Part shown: positions 54,989-63,676 of the stretch, piece after piece
Numbering within the stretch: position 1 is the stretch's first letter
Layout of the letters: the number at the start of each line of letters is the position of its first letter
Source: an uncultured Veillonellaceae bacterium
Lineage (GTDB): Bacteria > Bacillota > Negativicutes > Selenomonadales > Selenomonadaceae
DNA length: 63,676 nucleotides
Assembly: GCA_902801565.1 (NCBI GenBank)
Contig: CADCIX010000014.1
Span: forward strand, 1 to 63,676
Direction: 5' to 3'
Notes under the pieces: generated by a model
Databases searched by the model: none
Seen by the model: the letters and a program-made list of their open reading frames with translations, nothing else
Told to the model about the DNA's origin: nothing
Program-made: the position numbers and the translations under genes

Positions 54989-56755
54989 ATGAAAACCATT
55001 CATCAAATTCCTTTCACTGCCCTTGGCATAGGGGCGGCCTTCACGGTCCTCTGGGGCGTGGCCGATCCCATGGCAGCCAATGCGGAGGTGAAGATGTATA
55101 CCGGCGTAGGGACTTGTACCATTGGAGATATTGGGACACCGGCCCAGGCGAAGAATCTGGCCCGGGAAAAGGCCCTGCAGAATGCCAGGGAACAAGCCGG
55201 AGTCTATGTCAGAAGTTATACCCACTCCACAAACGCGAAGCTGGCCGACAGTGAAATCTCCGCTATCACCAATACCATTACCAGCCTGATGGGGGAGGTA
55301 AAGTATGAGCAGAAAGCCGGCATGGTAGACGGCCAGCCGGTCATAATCTACACAGCCACCCTGCAGGCCAATGTGGATACCGAAGGGATTAAAAAATGGC
55401 TGGATCGTGGCGGGGAGGCAAATGCTATCTATGTCGAGGAAAATGAAATTACGCAAAAGAGCATCAAAAACAACATTGAACAGCTGGACAGCATAACCGA
55501 GCAGTACAACAAAGCCGGGTCAGCGCAGGAGAAAGAGCAGCTGAAGAAGGAATACAACGAAGCAGATAAAAAACTGTTGGCCGACCAGAAATACGATGAG
55601 GCTTTGGATTGTTGGTACAAAGGCGACTATGATAGCGCAATCAGGCTTTGGAGCGAAGTCATTGAACTGGAGCCTGACAACGATAAGGCGTACTTCTCTC
55701 GCGGACGTGCCTATTACGACAAGAAGGATTATGACCGGGCCATTGCTGATAATGACAAGGCCATTGCCCTGAATCCCAAGGATGCTCGTTACTATAATAA
55801 CCGCGGTCTTGATTATTATGAAAAAGGTGAGTATGATCGCGCCATCGAGGACTACAACAAGGCACTGGCGCTTGACCCCAACAAGGTCAATGCATATAGC
55901 AACAGGGGCTCTGCTTATAGAGCGAAAGGCGACTATGACCGCGCCATCGCTGATTGTGAAAAGGCCTTGTCCATAGACCCTGACTATGCCGATGCCTATA
56001 ATAATCGCGGTAATCTTTATTGTGACAAAGGCGACTATGACCGGGCCATAGATGACTATGACAAGGCAATCTCCTTGAATCCGGATAAAGCAATGTTCTA
56101 CAAAAATCGTGGCAATACTTATATAAATAAAAAGGACTATGACCGTGCCATGGTTGACATCAACAAAGCCATATCTTTGGACCCGGATTATGCCGATGCC
56201 TATGATAATCGCGGCATAATTTATTATTGGCAAGGTGATTATAACCGCGCCCTTGAGGACTACAACAAAGCCATATCTTTGGACCCCAACTTTGCTGAAG
56301 CCTATAGTCATCGCGGCAATATTTATTATGATGTCAAAGAAGACTATAAACGCGCCATGGATGACTACAGCAAAGCCATTGCCCTGAAGCCGGACTATGC
56401 TGACGCTTATCACCATCGCGCTGGCTGCTACAATATGCAAGGGGCGTATGATCGTGCCATCGCTGACTTAAACAAAGCCATTGCCCTGAAGCCGGACTAT
56501 GCTAACGCTTACTACAGACGTGCCTTGGCTTATGGGAAAAAAGGTGATTATGATCGTTCCCTGGCTGACTACAACAAAGCCATTGCGCTGGATTCAGGCA
56601 ATGCCTATTATTATGCCGACCGCGGTTGTATTTATACGTTAAAGGGAAATTATGACCGCGCTCTTGTGGATTTCCAAAAAGCACTGGATTTGGGGCTGGA
56701 TAGCGAAAGAGCAGCGGCGACCAGGGAGCTGATTGAAGCAATCAAGGAAAGATAA
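54989..56755 (+). CDS. Secreted LPP20-TPR protein (eleven repeats)
   Basis: 588 residues: signal peptide MKTIHQIPFTALGIGAAFTV..., LPP20-like domain (AREKALQNAREQAGVYVRS, SEISAITNTITSLMGEV), coiled-coil linker, then about eleven TPRs (AYNNRGNLYCDKGDYDRAID). The longest and most complete member of the set. AAGGAG precedes it; co-transcribed with the AAA gene upstream and perhaps the CAP gene downstream. Confidence 0.85.
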   Translation: MKTIHQIPFTALGIGAAFTVLWGVADPMAANAEVKMYTGVGTCTIGDIGTPAQAKNLAREKALQNAREQAGVYVRSYTHSTNAKLADSEISAITNTITSLMGEVKYEQKAGMVDGQPVIIYTATLQANVDTEGIKKWLDRGGEANAIYVEENEITQKSIKNNIEQLDSITEQYNKAGSAQEKEQLKKEYNEADKKLLADQKYDEALDCWYKGDYDSAIRLWSEVIELEPDNDKAYFSRGRAYYDKKDYDRAIADNDKAIALNPKDARYYNNRGLDYYEKGEYDRAIEDYNKALALDPNKVNAYSNRGSAYRAKGDYDRAIADCEKALSIDPDYADAYNNRGNLYCDKGDYDRAIDDYDKAISLNPDKAMFYKNRGNTYINKKDYDRAMVDINKAISLDPDYADAYDNRGIIYYWQGDYNRALEDYNKAISLDPNFAEAYSHRGNIYYDVKEDYKRAMDDYSKAIALKPDYADAYHHRAGCYNMQGAYDRAIADLNKAIALKPDYANAYYRRALAYGKKGDYDRSLADYNKAIALDSGNAYYYADRGCIYTLKGNYDRALVDFQKALDLGLDSERAAATRELIEAIKER

Positions 56756-56800
56756 CGGGGTGCGATCAGGATTTTTTCAACATGCCGGGAGGGGAACGAC

Positions 56801-57523
56801 ATGGAAAAGAGGAGAAGCGTGAAGATGGTGTTGGTTCTGCTGGTACTGTGCCTGTTTGGCATGTGTGGATGGGATGAGGCAGAAGCCGCCGTCCAATACG
56901 AGGAGGAACTGACCCGGCCCACGGGGACGAACTGGGGATTTCCGGGCTATCGGGCGGAATATGAGGTGAGCGACCCGGAAATCGCGGAAATCCTGCAGGG
57001 GAAGAACGGGGAATACCGCATCCATCTGATCAAGCCCGGCGATGTGGTGGTCAAGGTGACCTTTTTCAGCGAAGGCGAGAGACTGGAGCCGGAATACTAC
57101 CTTTTCCATGTGACGGGGACGGCGGTGGATGACACGGCCTTTGACTGGGGAACTTTTGCCGCGGATGTGATCCGCCTGGTCAATGAGGAGCGCGCCAAGG
57201 TGGGGGTGAAGCCCTTGCGGGCGGCCTTTGATCTCTCGGAGGAGGCTGCGATACGGGCAGGGGAGGTTTCCGAGGTGTATTCCCATACGCGTCCGGACGG
57301 AACCTCCTTCTCCACCGTGTTTGAGGAAGGCAGCTACGAGGCCGTGGGCGAAAACCTCCAGGCAGGGGCATCCACCCCGGAGGAAGCCATCCGGCAATGG
57401 ATGAATTCCCCCAGCCATCGGGAAAACATTCTCTCCGAGGAATATGAGGAACTGGGCGTGGGATATATCTACGTGCCGGAAAGCAAGTACAAGCATTACT
57501 GGGTGCAGCTCTTCCGCCGCTGA
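56801..57523 (+). CDS. Secreted CAP-domain (SCP/PR1-like) protein
   Basis: 240 residues: signal peptide (cut near AEAAV), a beta-rich module (about 30-105), then a CAP domain (PF00188) with VIRLVNEERAKVGVKPL, HTRPDGTSFSTVF, YEAVGENLQAG, AIRQWMNSPSHRENIL and a final YWVQLF. The His/Glu set of the CAP cavity is present. Bacterial CAP proteins are extracellular; activity is unproven. Source of the fragment at 53126. Confidence 0.88.
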   Translation: MEKRRSVKMVLVLLVLCLFGMCGWDEAEAAVQYEEELTRPTGTNWGFPGYRAEYEVSDPEIAEILQGKNGEYRIHLIKPGDVVVKVTFFSEGERLEPEYYLFHVTGTAVDDTAFDWGTFAADVIRLVNEERAKVGVKPLRAAFDLSEEAAIRAGEVSEVYSHTRPDGTSFSTVFEEGSYEAVGENLQAGASTPEEAIRQWMNSPSHRENILSEEYEELGVGYIYVPESKYKHYWVQLFRR

Positions 57524-57572
57524 CGATGGCATGCGCAGAAAATCCGTCCTTCTATGATGGAAGGAGGTATCC

Positions 57573-57677
57573 GAAAAGGCCATCGAATGCTGCCGCAGAG
57601 CCTTGGAACTCGACCCAACGAATGAGGAATGTCAGATAATGAAGGATGTTTTTCAGCAGAAAGTGAATGAGGGATAA
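57573..57677 (+). pseudogene. C-terminal TPR relic
   Basis: An open stretch with no start codon: EKAIECCRRALELDPTNEEC then about 14 residues and TAA. This is the last TPR of a lost gene, of the same type as 42721. Confidence 0.65.
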
Positions 57678-57716
57678 TTTTTGAAGAACTGGTAAAAGGA
57701 AGCGAGGGACTTCATT

Positions 57717-59276
57717 ATGGGGTTGAATATTGGTCGAAAACTGGATTTCCTGATGCGATTGTCGGGAACGCAGAACAGGGTCTTGGGAAAGGCGCTGTCT
57801 TTCGATGCCTCCTATGTCAGCCGTATCCGCTCCGGGAAGCGCACGCTTCCCAGGAATCGGAATCTCATTATCCCCATCGCGGCTTTTTTTGCCAGGAGCA
57901 TCGATCAGGAGAGCCAGACGGCGGTCCTGGCCAAGCGGATCTGCCCGGAGGAGCCCTGGCCGGATCTTGTGGAGGAAAGGACAAAACTCCTTGCTCGTTG
58001 GCTGGCGGATACGAAAAATATCATGGACGAAGATGTGTCGGATCTCCTGGAGCTCGATATCCAGGCGAACCTGAAGAATGCGTACAAGCAGGAAAAACCT
58101 TCGGGCAGTGAGGTGGTCGAATTCTTTTATGGAAACGCGGGAAGACGCCAGGGGGTGGAGAGATTTCTGGCGGAGGCCTATGAGGCGGACGAGCAGGTCA
58201 CATTGCTGCTGCATTCGGATGAGAGCATGGAGTGGCTGTACGAGGATCCCGATTTCGTGAAGGACTGGTCAAAGCTGCTTATGGGTATCCTTGAAAAGGG
58301 CGGAAAGATCAAGATGATCCATACCCTCCGCCGCAACATTGAGGAAATGATGGAGGCCATCAGGAAATGGGTTCCCATCTATATGACGGGGAGGATTGAA
58401 ACCTATTACTGCCCCCGCATCCGGGACAATATCTACCGTCGGACCCTCTTCATCGCCCAGCATCATGCCGCATTGGTTTCCCATTCCATCGTGAATACGA
58501 AAAGTGCCATGGTGAATCTCCTCATTCGTGACAAGTCTGCAGTCAATGCCCTGGAGGATGAGTTCTTTGATTTTCTTGGGCTCTGCCGCCCCCTGATCCG
58601 TGTCTTCAATACGAGGAATGTGGAGGATTTCCTGCATACCTATTCCGAGTTCACCAAGGCGGATGACAATACCATCATGCTCCGTTCTCTCCCGTCCCGC
58701 TGCACCATGCCTGAGTGCGTGAACGAGAGCATGGCGGAACGCATCAAGCATGCCATCTTCAAGCAGGAAACGGATCGATTGTGCGCGCGTTTCAGGTCCC
58801 ACCTGGACAAAGGGCATCATGTTACAGAGATCCTGCAGTTGAAAAGCATTGATGTCGTGAGAGAGACTTTGCCTCCCATACCTTTTCGGGATATCCTGGG
58901 ACAGCCCGAACTCCGCTATACGGTTTCGGAACTGTGCCGGCACTACGAGAATATCATCGAGATGATGGAGAGGTACAGCAATTACCATGTGTTCTTGTTC
59001 CAGAGTGGTGATAGCATGTTCGACCGCAAATATCTTGCTCCCTTTGATACATCCATTCCCCATATGGAGAATATCATGCTTACGGTGAAGGAGCAGACGG
59101 GGGTTCTCATGTACAACGCGGGAGACCGCACCACGGCATTCTTTACCGACGACATGGAAAGCACATTGTCCTTCTGGGATTATCTCTATCGCTTCACCGA
59201 GGGGGAGGACCGGAAGAGAACGATAGAGCGGTTGAAAGCCTATATTGAAGAACTGTCCGAGGGAAATACGCCCTGA
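57717..59276 (+). CDS. HTH transcriptional regulator-like protein of unknown ligand
   Basis: 519 residues. The N-terminal 50 residues look like a helix-turn-helix (LGKALSFDASYVSRIRSGKR). Residues 130-300 (VTLLLHSDESMEWLY, GKIKMIHTLRRNIEEMMEA, ALVSHSIVNTKSAMVNLLI) resemble the phospholipase-D-like fold without its HKD residues. The C-terminal third is helical. I do not recognise a named family. Transcribed alone. Confidence 0.55.
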   Translation: MGLNIGRKLDFLMRLSGTQNRVLGKALSFDASYVSRIRSGKRTLPRNRNLIIPIAAFFARSIDQESQTAVLAKRICPEEPWPDLVEERTKLLARWLADTKNIMDEDVSDLLELDIQANLKNAYKQEKPSGSEVVEFFYGNAGRRQGVERFLAEAYEADEQVTLLLHSDESMEWLYEDPDFVKDWSKLLMGILEKGGKIKMIHTLRRNIEEMMEAIRKWVPIYMTGRIETYYCPRIRDNIYRRTLFIAQHHAALVSHSIVNTKSAMVNLLIRDKSAVNALEDEFFDFLGLCRPLIRVFNTRNVEDFLHTYSEFTKADDNTIMLRSLPSRCTMPECVNESMAERIKHAIFKQETDRLCARFRSHLDKGHHVTEILQLKSIDVVRETLPPIPFRDILGQPELRYTVSELCRHYENIIEMMERYSNYHVFLFQSGDSMFDRKYLAPFDTSIPHMENIMLTVKEQTGVLMYNAGDRTTAFFTDDMESTLSFWDYLYRFTEGEDRKRTIERLKAYIEELSEGNTP

Positions 59277-59277
59277 C

Positions 59278-59434
59278 ATACGGCAACAGTGAGGACAATG
59301 TCATTCGTTTTTACCTGAATGATGACGGAAGTATCTCGCGCATGCAGATCGGCGTCCCCAAGGATTCTGTCGCTGGCGGAAATGCCGAAAGTATTGGGAA
59401 TGTCGGCTTCTTTATGGGGCTGATGCCCCACTAA
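59278..59434 (+). pseudogene. C-terminal fragment of an unidentified protein
   Basis: Open frame without a start: TYGNSEDNVIRFYLNDDGSI, ending FFMGLMPH and TAA. It reads like the end of a secreted beta-rich protein. The body is missing. Confidence 0.4.
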
Positions 59435-59440
59435 CCGTTT

Positions 59441-60537
59441 CTATTGCTCCCATTCTTCTATTTTACAAGAATGTTTTTTTGTTGATTTGTCGTAGCTGAT
59501 GCCGACCAGGAGGATCCTTCCCTTGTATCCCGTCAATGCGTGGACATACTGTCTTTCTTTGATCTGGTCGATGGCTGCCCTGGTGCTTTTGTTCCACTTC
59601 AGCTCGATAATCATGGCAGGAAGTTCAGGATGTGTGGGGCGGGGGAGATATACGAGATCGGCAAAGCCTTTCCCTGTAGGAAATTCGCGTACCACGAGAT
59701 ATTTCCGGCGGGCCGTATAATAGGCGAGGGATATCGTGTAGGCAAGGGCATTTTCGTCGTTGTATGTGAGATGGCTTGTTTCCAGGTGTGCAGCCTCAAT
59801 GCTGCGGGCCACTTTTTCTTCTTCCATGTCCAGTGTGCAGGCCAGAAGCTCCTCGGATGCCTTGACCGCCTTGGCGACGCAGCTCCAGTCCCCCGAACGG
59901 ACGGAGCTTGCGTATTCCGACAGGATCTCCTGGTTGGGAATGAAAACGCTGCTTGTAGAAAAATCGTACCCCAGATAGCCAAGATGGATCAGCAGGGTAA
60001 GTACATCATCCTTGTCCTGGAAGGTGCTCATGTCATTTGCAAAGTTCTTTGTGTTGATATGATGCCTTTCCCCGGCCATGAGGGCAATGACCGCTTCCCG
60101 CAGTCCATCGAAATTGAGGTCGATATAGATTTTGAGTGCCTCGAATGTTTCTGTTCTGTTCCAGTAGTTGTCAAAGGTGCCGTTCTCCATGACAGAAACC
60201 ACTGAGCGCGGATTATAGACCTCCTGCACGCCTGAGCAGGGAAAATATTCAGATGTATTACATCATATTTTCCGGCATAGTGCTGAAAAGACTCGGACTG
60301 TGCAATAGCAAGTCCCTTAAAGATCTTTTCTGCATCGGATGCTCTGGAATAGTATGCCGATACCATGTTGGCAGCGATGGATTTGCCGAACCTTCTTGGG
60401 CGACTCACGCAAACAAAGCGTTGCTCCTTTCCCAGGACGGAGTTAAGGTATGAAAGCATTTCCGTTTTGTCAACATAGATGGCAGACTGCACAGCCATTT
60501 CAAAGGCTTCCCCGTTTGGGTTCAGGTAAATTCCCAT
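59441..60537 (-). pseudogene. AAA-ATPase-like / PD-(D/E)XK gene, type A, with internal deletion
   Basis: The first 98 residues (MGIYLNPNGEAFEMAV..., Walker A RPRRFGKS, ending YDVIHLN) and the last 260 (EVYNPRSVV... to the nuclease core ADLVYLPRP, IELKWN) match the intact copies at 40921 and 61352. About 160 residues between them, including Walker B, are deleted, and the frame shifts at the joint near 60230-60245. Confidence 0.88.
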
Positions 60538-60623
60538 GTGCCAGCACCTTTCTCTCGTCTCGAACCAATATATTTGAGCTAACCCATCATTGTTTGGCTC
60601 CAGTATACTCTATGGGATAGAGG

Positions 60624-60880
60624 GTGTCAAACTAACCGGTGAAAGTCCGGAATCTGCCCGGTAGCTGGAAAGATATAGCCAATGGCAAGGGTGTCCGTCG
60701 TGAGGCGGAATCTGAAGGAAGCCGGCGGCAAACCTCTGGCCTGACGGACAGAAATCGCATAGAGGCTACTATTGGGGATAAGGCCGCAGTACAGGTCGAA
60801 GTCCAATAGCTACACGGAACCAACGGTAGTAAATGCGGCAGGTAGATGGAGGGAAGGGTATACTCATCGAGCAATTATGT
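60624..60880 (+). mobile_element. Truncated group II intron (5' part of domain I)
   Basis: GTGTCAAAC then AACCGGTGAAAGTCCGG, TAGCTGGAAAG, CCGTCGTGAGGCGGAATC and GAAGGAAGCCGGCGGCAAAC are hallmarks of bacterial group II intron domain I. No reverse transcriptase/maturase and no domain V or VI follow, so it is a dead fragment. The remaining sequence to 61048 shows no recognisable gene. Confidence 0.75.
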
Positions 60881-61056
60881 TCCATGCGTATCATCGATTC
60901 TGCGGCTCCAAAAGCCTTGTAAATTACGCTTCAACGGTTCCGGCTTGCCGATTCCTTCAAAAGGATGGCGCAAAATATCCTTTATGAGGCCAAAAGGGAT
61001 CCAGTTAGGTGGGCGAATGGTTCTTGTTGGTGCCATATTTCTAAGTCTCCTTCCCT

Positions 61057-61245
61057 ATGTTTACGCAAGAAGTGCATTTGGGGCACACTTTCCCAACCCT
61101 GCTGCTAAAACAGGGAGTCAACCCCAAAATTGTGCAGGAAAGATTGGGACATTCATCAATCAAAGTCACAATGGTCATGTATAGTCATGTTTTACCGGAC
61201 ATGCAACAACAGGCGATAAATGCCCTGAAAGAGCTGTTTCCCTGA
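61057..61245 (+). pseudogene. C-terminal remnant of a tyrosine recombinase (integrase)
   Basis: About 60 codons: LGHTFPTLLLKQGVNPKIVQ, ERLGHSSIKVTM and YSHVLPDMQQQAINAL. This is the end of a phage-type integrase: the HxLRHT box is altered (EVHLGHTF), LGH and the Tyr region (MVMYSHV) remain. The N-terminal four fifths are gone. About 2 kb from tRNA-Arg, a common integration site. Confidence 0.8.
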
Positions 61246-61351
61246 TACGAACCAACAGAAGGTGGTCGAGATTATCTCGGCCACTTTTCTTTTGGAAGGA
61301 AATCCGATATAATGGGGGCAAAAGAAAAGCGTACAGCAAGGTGGTGAGAAA

Positions 61352-63025
61352 GTGGGCATCTATTTGAATCCAGGCGGTGAATCCTTCGGTATGGCAGTAC
61401 AGTCCGATATCTACGTGGACAAGACAGGTATGCTGGCATACCTCAATTCCATCTTGGGAACGGAGAAGCGGTTCGTGTGCATCAGCCGTCCTCGGAGGTT
61501 TGGAAAGTCCATGGCTGCTCACATGGTTGCAGCCTATTATGATCGCACTGCAGATGGGAATGGTCTGTTTGGCAACCTTTCCATATCCGGGCATCCATCC
61601 TTCCTGCAACATCAAGGGAAATATGATGTAATCCAGCTGAACATGCAGGACTTTTTAAGCAATGCGGAAACGATGGAGGATATGCTGGGGCTTCTTCAGA
61701 AGTCCATCCTTTGGGATTTGCTGGAGGAATACCAGGATTTCCGCTATTTTGACACGACGAATCTCATCCGCACCATGTCCGACATATATCGGAACACTAA
61801 ACGTCGCTTTATCCTCGTGATTGATGAGTGGGATTGCGTATTCCGTGAGTACAAGGAGAGAGCGGATGACCAGAAGAGGTATCTTGACTTCCTGCGGGTG
61901 TGGATGAAGGACAAGCCCTATATTGGTCTGGCCTACATGACAGGCATCCTTCCCATCAAGAAATACGGTTCCCATTCTGCCCTCAATATGTTCTGGGAGT
62001 TCTCCATGGAAAACCCAAATGTGCTGGCAGAATATGTTGGCTTCACAGAAGATGAAGTCAGAGCCCTTTGTGATTCATATGATATGGACTTTGACGAGTG
62101 CAGATCATGGTATGATGGCTACCGCTTCCAGAATGCTATTTCCGCCTACAATCCTCGCTCCGTGGTTGGTGCTATGACGACCAAGGTTTTTGATACCTAT
62201 TGGAACCGGACGGAAACCTATGAGGCATTGAAGATCTATCTCGATATGAATTTCGATGGACTGAGGGAGTCCATTCTGTCCTTGCTGGCAAATGAGAGGG
62301 TTCGGATTGACACCGGGACCTTTTCCAACGACATGACCACACTCAACCGAGCAGATGACGTCATGACGCTCCTCGTCCACTTGGGATACCTCGGCTATGA
62401 TTTTGGAACGAAAGAGGTCTTCATACCGAACAGGGAAATCGCGCAGGAATATGTGAATGCCTTGGTCGGCAGCACGGGCTGGAAGGAAGTCATAGAAGCG
62501 GTAAAGGCATCTGACAGGCTTCTGCAGGCGACACTGGAGCAGGATGCCGATATGGTGGCAGATGGCATAGAAAAGGCCCATGCTGCCATGTCACATTTGC
62601 AGTATAATGATGAAAATTCTTTGTCCTGTGCGATATCCCTTGCCTATTACAGCGCGAAACGCTTTTATGATGTCATGCGTGAGTTTCCCTCTGGCAAGGG
62701 ATATGCCGATCTGGTGTTCCTTCCCCGTCCCCGACATGCGGAAAAACCAGCCATTATCATCGAATTGAAATGGAATCAGGATGCCAAGGCTGCCATTCAG
62801 CAAATTAAGGAAAAAGGGTATGTCCAAGCATTGGAATCATATAAGGGCAGAATCTTGCTAGTCGGCATCGCCTACGATAAGCGAACTCGGAAGCACAATT
62901 GTGAAATTGAGGAATTCGAGATAGATGCGGCCATTGCTGAATCTGAGAAAGAGATGGCCGACGGTGTTGGTCTGATAGAGGCTAGAGCGGTGCTCTCTGC
63001 TCTGCGGGTGAAGCATCTTGGATAG
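61352..63025 (+). CDS. AAA-ATPase-like / PD-(D/E)XK protein, type A (intact)
   Basis: 557 residues from GTG 61352, with AAGGTGG 8 bases upstream. MGIYLNPGGESF, Walker A RPRRFGKS, Walker B LVIDEWDCVFRE, MTGILPIKKYGSHSALNMFW, and the nuclease core GYADLVFLPRP then IELKWNQ. About 30 residues longer at the C-terminus than the copy at 40921. Stands alone at the island edge, between the integrase remnant and the tRNAs. Confidence 0.88.
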   Translation: MGIYLNPGGESFGMAVQSDIYVDKTGMLAYLNSILGTEKRFVCISRPRRFGKSMAAHMVAAYYDRTADGNGLFGNLSISGHPSFLQHQGKYDVIQLNMQDFLSNAETMEDMLGLLQKSILWDLLEEYQDFRYFDTTNLIRTMSDIYRNTKRRFILVIDEWDCVFREYKERADDQKRYLDFLRVWMKDKPYIGLAYMTGILPIKKYGSHSALNMFWEFSMENPNVLAEYVGFTEDEVRALCDSYDMDFDECRSWYDGYRFQNAISAYNPRSVVGAMTTKVFDTYWNRTETYEALKIYLDMNFDGLRESILSLLANERVRIDTGTFSNDMTTLNRADDVMTLLVHLGYLGYDFGTKEVFIPNREIAQEYVNALVGSTGWKEVIEAVKASDRLLQATLEQDADMVADGIEKAHAAMSHLQYNDENSLSCAISLAYYSAKRFYDVMREFPSGKGYADLVFLPRPRHAEKPAIIIELKWNQDAKAAIQQIKEKGYVQALESYKGRILLVGIAYDKRTRKHNCEIEEFEIDAAIAESEKEMADGVGLIEARAVLSALRVKHLG

Positions 63026-63154
63026 ATATGAGGTCAAGCTAACCACCAGCCCAACATGATCTATGGAAATCCGATGGACGGAAAAATGTCATCCCTGCCC
63101 ATGCTTTCCATAGATTTTTTTCTTTCATGCCCCCCCAATTGCCCCCCCTGACGC

Positions 63155-63187
63155 AAAAAGGGCCTTGGCGAAAAGCCAAGACCCTTG
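63155..63187 (-). terminator. Terminator of the tRNA transcript
   Basis: On the minus strand GGGTCTTGGC-TTTTC-GCCAAGGCCC is followed by TTTTT. Confidence 0.82.
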
Positions 63188-63194
63188 ATTTTAC

Positions 63195-63271
<77 letters not shown>

Positions 63272-63275
63272 GAAA

Positions 63276-63352
63276 TGGTCGGGACGACAGGATTTGAACC
63301 TGCGGCCCCCTCGTCCCAGGCGAGGTGCGCTACCAAACTGCGCTACGTCCCG
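63276..63352 (-). tRNA. tRNA-Pro (anticodon TGG)
   Basis: 77 bases with encoded CCA: CGGGACGTAGCGCAG..., anticodon loop CCTGGGA between CCTCG and CGAGG, T-loop GGTTCAAATCC. Four bases separate it from tRNA-Arg. The promoter is in the adjoining repeat. Confidence 0.95.
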
Positions 63353-63377
63353 AACTGTTGCACACAACAATATTAAT

Positions 63378-63486
63378 ATTATAACGCATTGTTCAGATTT
63401 TGCCAAGGGCAAAATATACAAATTGTCGTTTCGACAGGCGAAGTCCTGTCATAACGCATTGTTCAAATTTTGCCAAGGGGAAAATT
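63378..63486 (-). repeat. Interspersed palindromic promoter repeat, copy 4 (two units)
   Basis: On the minus strand, two units: TTGGCA-17 bp-TATGAC (63476 to 63448), then TTGGCA (63406-63401), 17 bp, TATAAT (63383-63378). The spacer contains GACAGGACTTCGCCTGTC, as in copy 1. The second unit ends about 25 bases before tRNA-Pro and is its promoter. Confidence 0.88.
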
Positions 63487-63563
63487 GCTTACCTTATATA
63501 TAATATATGCATATATACCAGAATGTCGATATGAAAAAGGCTGGAGATTTTTGGAAAAAGGTA

Positions 63564-63592
63564 TTGACAAAGGAGCCAAAAGCGTGTAACAT
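63564..63592 (+). promoter_or_regulatory. Strong outward promoter at the window edge
   Basis: TTGACA (63564-63569), 17 bp, TAACAT (63587-63592), in AT-rich surroundings. No start codon with a ribosome binding site follows in the remaining 80 bases. A stable RNA operon just outside the window is a likely target. The rest of 63487-63676 shows no gene. Confidence 0.6.
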
Positions 63593-63676
63593 AATGCAAG
63601 TCGTCAGCAAACAGCGCCTGGAAGGAAAGCATGGAGCGGACGGCAGCGCCGAAAAAAGTTTGGAAAAAGAGAAAAA

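Noticed and set aside
53666-55456. A 596-codon minus-strand ORF
   Set aside because: Antisense to the well-supported AAA gene and the start of the TPR gene; a shadow frame.
55680-56700. A CRISPR-like array
   Set aside because: The roughly 102-bp periodicity is coding (34-residue TPR units), copies are imperfect and there are no cas genes.
40921-63025. A complete prophage
   Set aside because: No phage structural, packaging or lysis genes are present; only an integrase tail remains.

Overview
The window reads as the chromosome of a diderm Firmicute (Negativicutes, most likely Selenomonadaceae such as Selenomonas or a close relative). The gene order mfd, yabN-type methylase, hup, divIC, S1-domain gene, tilS, hpt, ftsH (14850-27015) is Firmicute. 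A family 9 heptosyltransferase-type glycosyltransferase and an AsmA-like protein point to an outer membrane. An [FeFe]-hydrogenase-type protein and a high-molecular-weight rubredoxin fit an anaerobe. The assignment is inference; no rRNA lies inside the window.

Layout. 1-14732: a protein tail, pyridoxamine kinase, a large FtsA-like ATPase, a DAK2 protein, a glycosyltransferase, a SWIM/SNF2 helicase, YvrJ, an SGNH hydrolase, a sugar-binding lipoprotein paired with a chemoreceptor, and a zinc-ribbon protein. 14850-27015: the conserved housekeeping cluster, with a reductase, a glycolipid-type glycosyltransferase and a second zinc-ribbon protein inserted. 27077-34213: rubredoxin/flavin reductase, AsmA-like protein, inactive-looking esterase, YigZ, small membrane proteins, AraC regulator and Ogt. 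34254-40808: secreted proteins, mostly with LPP20/FlgT-like domains. 40921-63025: a recombining accessory region. 63195-63352: tRNA-Arg and tRNA-Pro, followed at the edge by a strong outward promoter.

The accessory region (about 37-63 kb) alternates secreted LPP20/TPR proteins with genes for AAA-ATPase-like/PD-(D/E)XK proteins (three intact, two broken) and one Rpn-type nuclease. The two kinds of gene are either in one operon (54955/54989) or divergent around a shared 19-bp palindrome (42612 and 46961). The region carries many scars: a 129-bp MITE, a 7-bp slippage frameshift, stranded pieces of a CAP-domain gene and of TPR genes, an internally deleted AAA gene, a truncated group II intron and an integrase tail beside tRNA-Arg. 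I read it as a recombination-active island that diversifies surface or periplasmic TPR proteins. It also holds a fusion of an H-cluster [FeFe]-hydrogenase-type domain to a GGDEF diguanylate cyclase, and a GNAT toxin-antitoxin pair.

Outside the island the most striking signal is an interspersed palindromic repeat at four loci. Each copy carries a complete sigma-70-type promoter (TTGGCA or CTGGCA, 17-18 bp, TATAAT) placed just upstream of a gene in the correct orientation: ftsH, a small membrane protein, a DUF4234 gene and the tRNAs.
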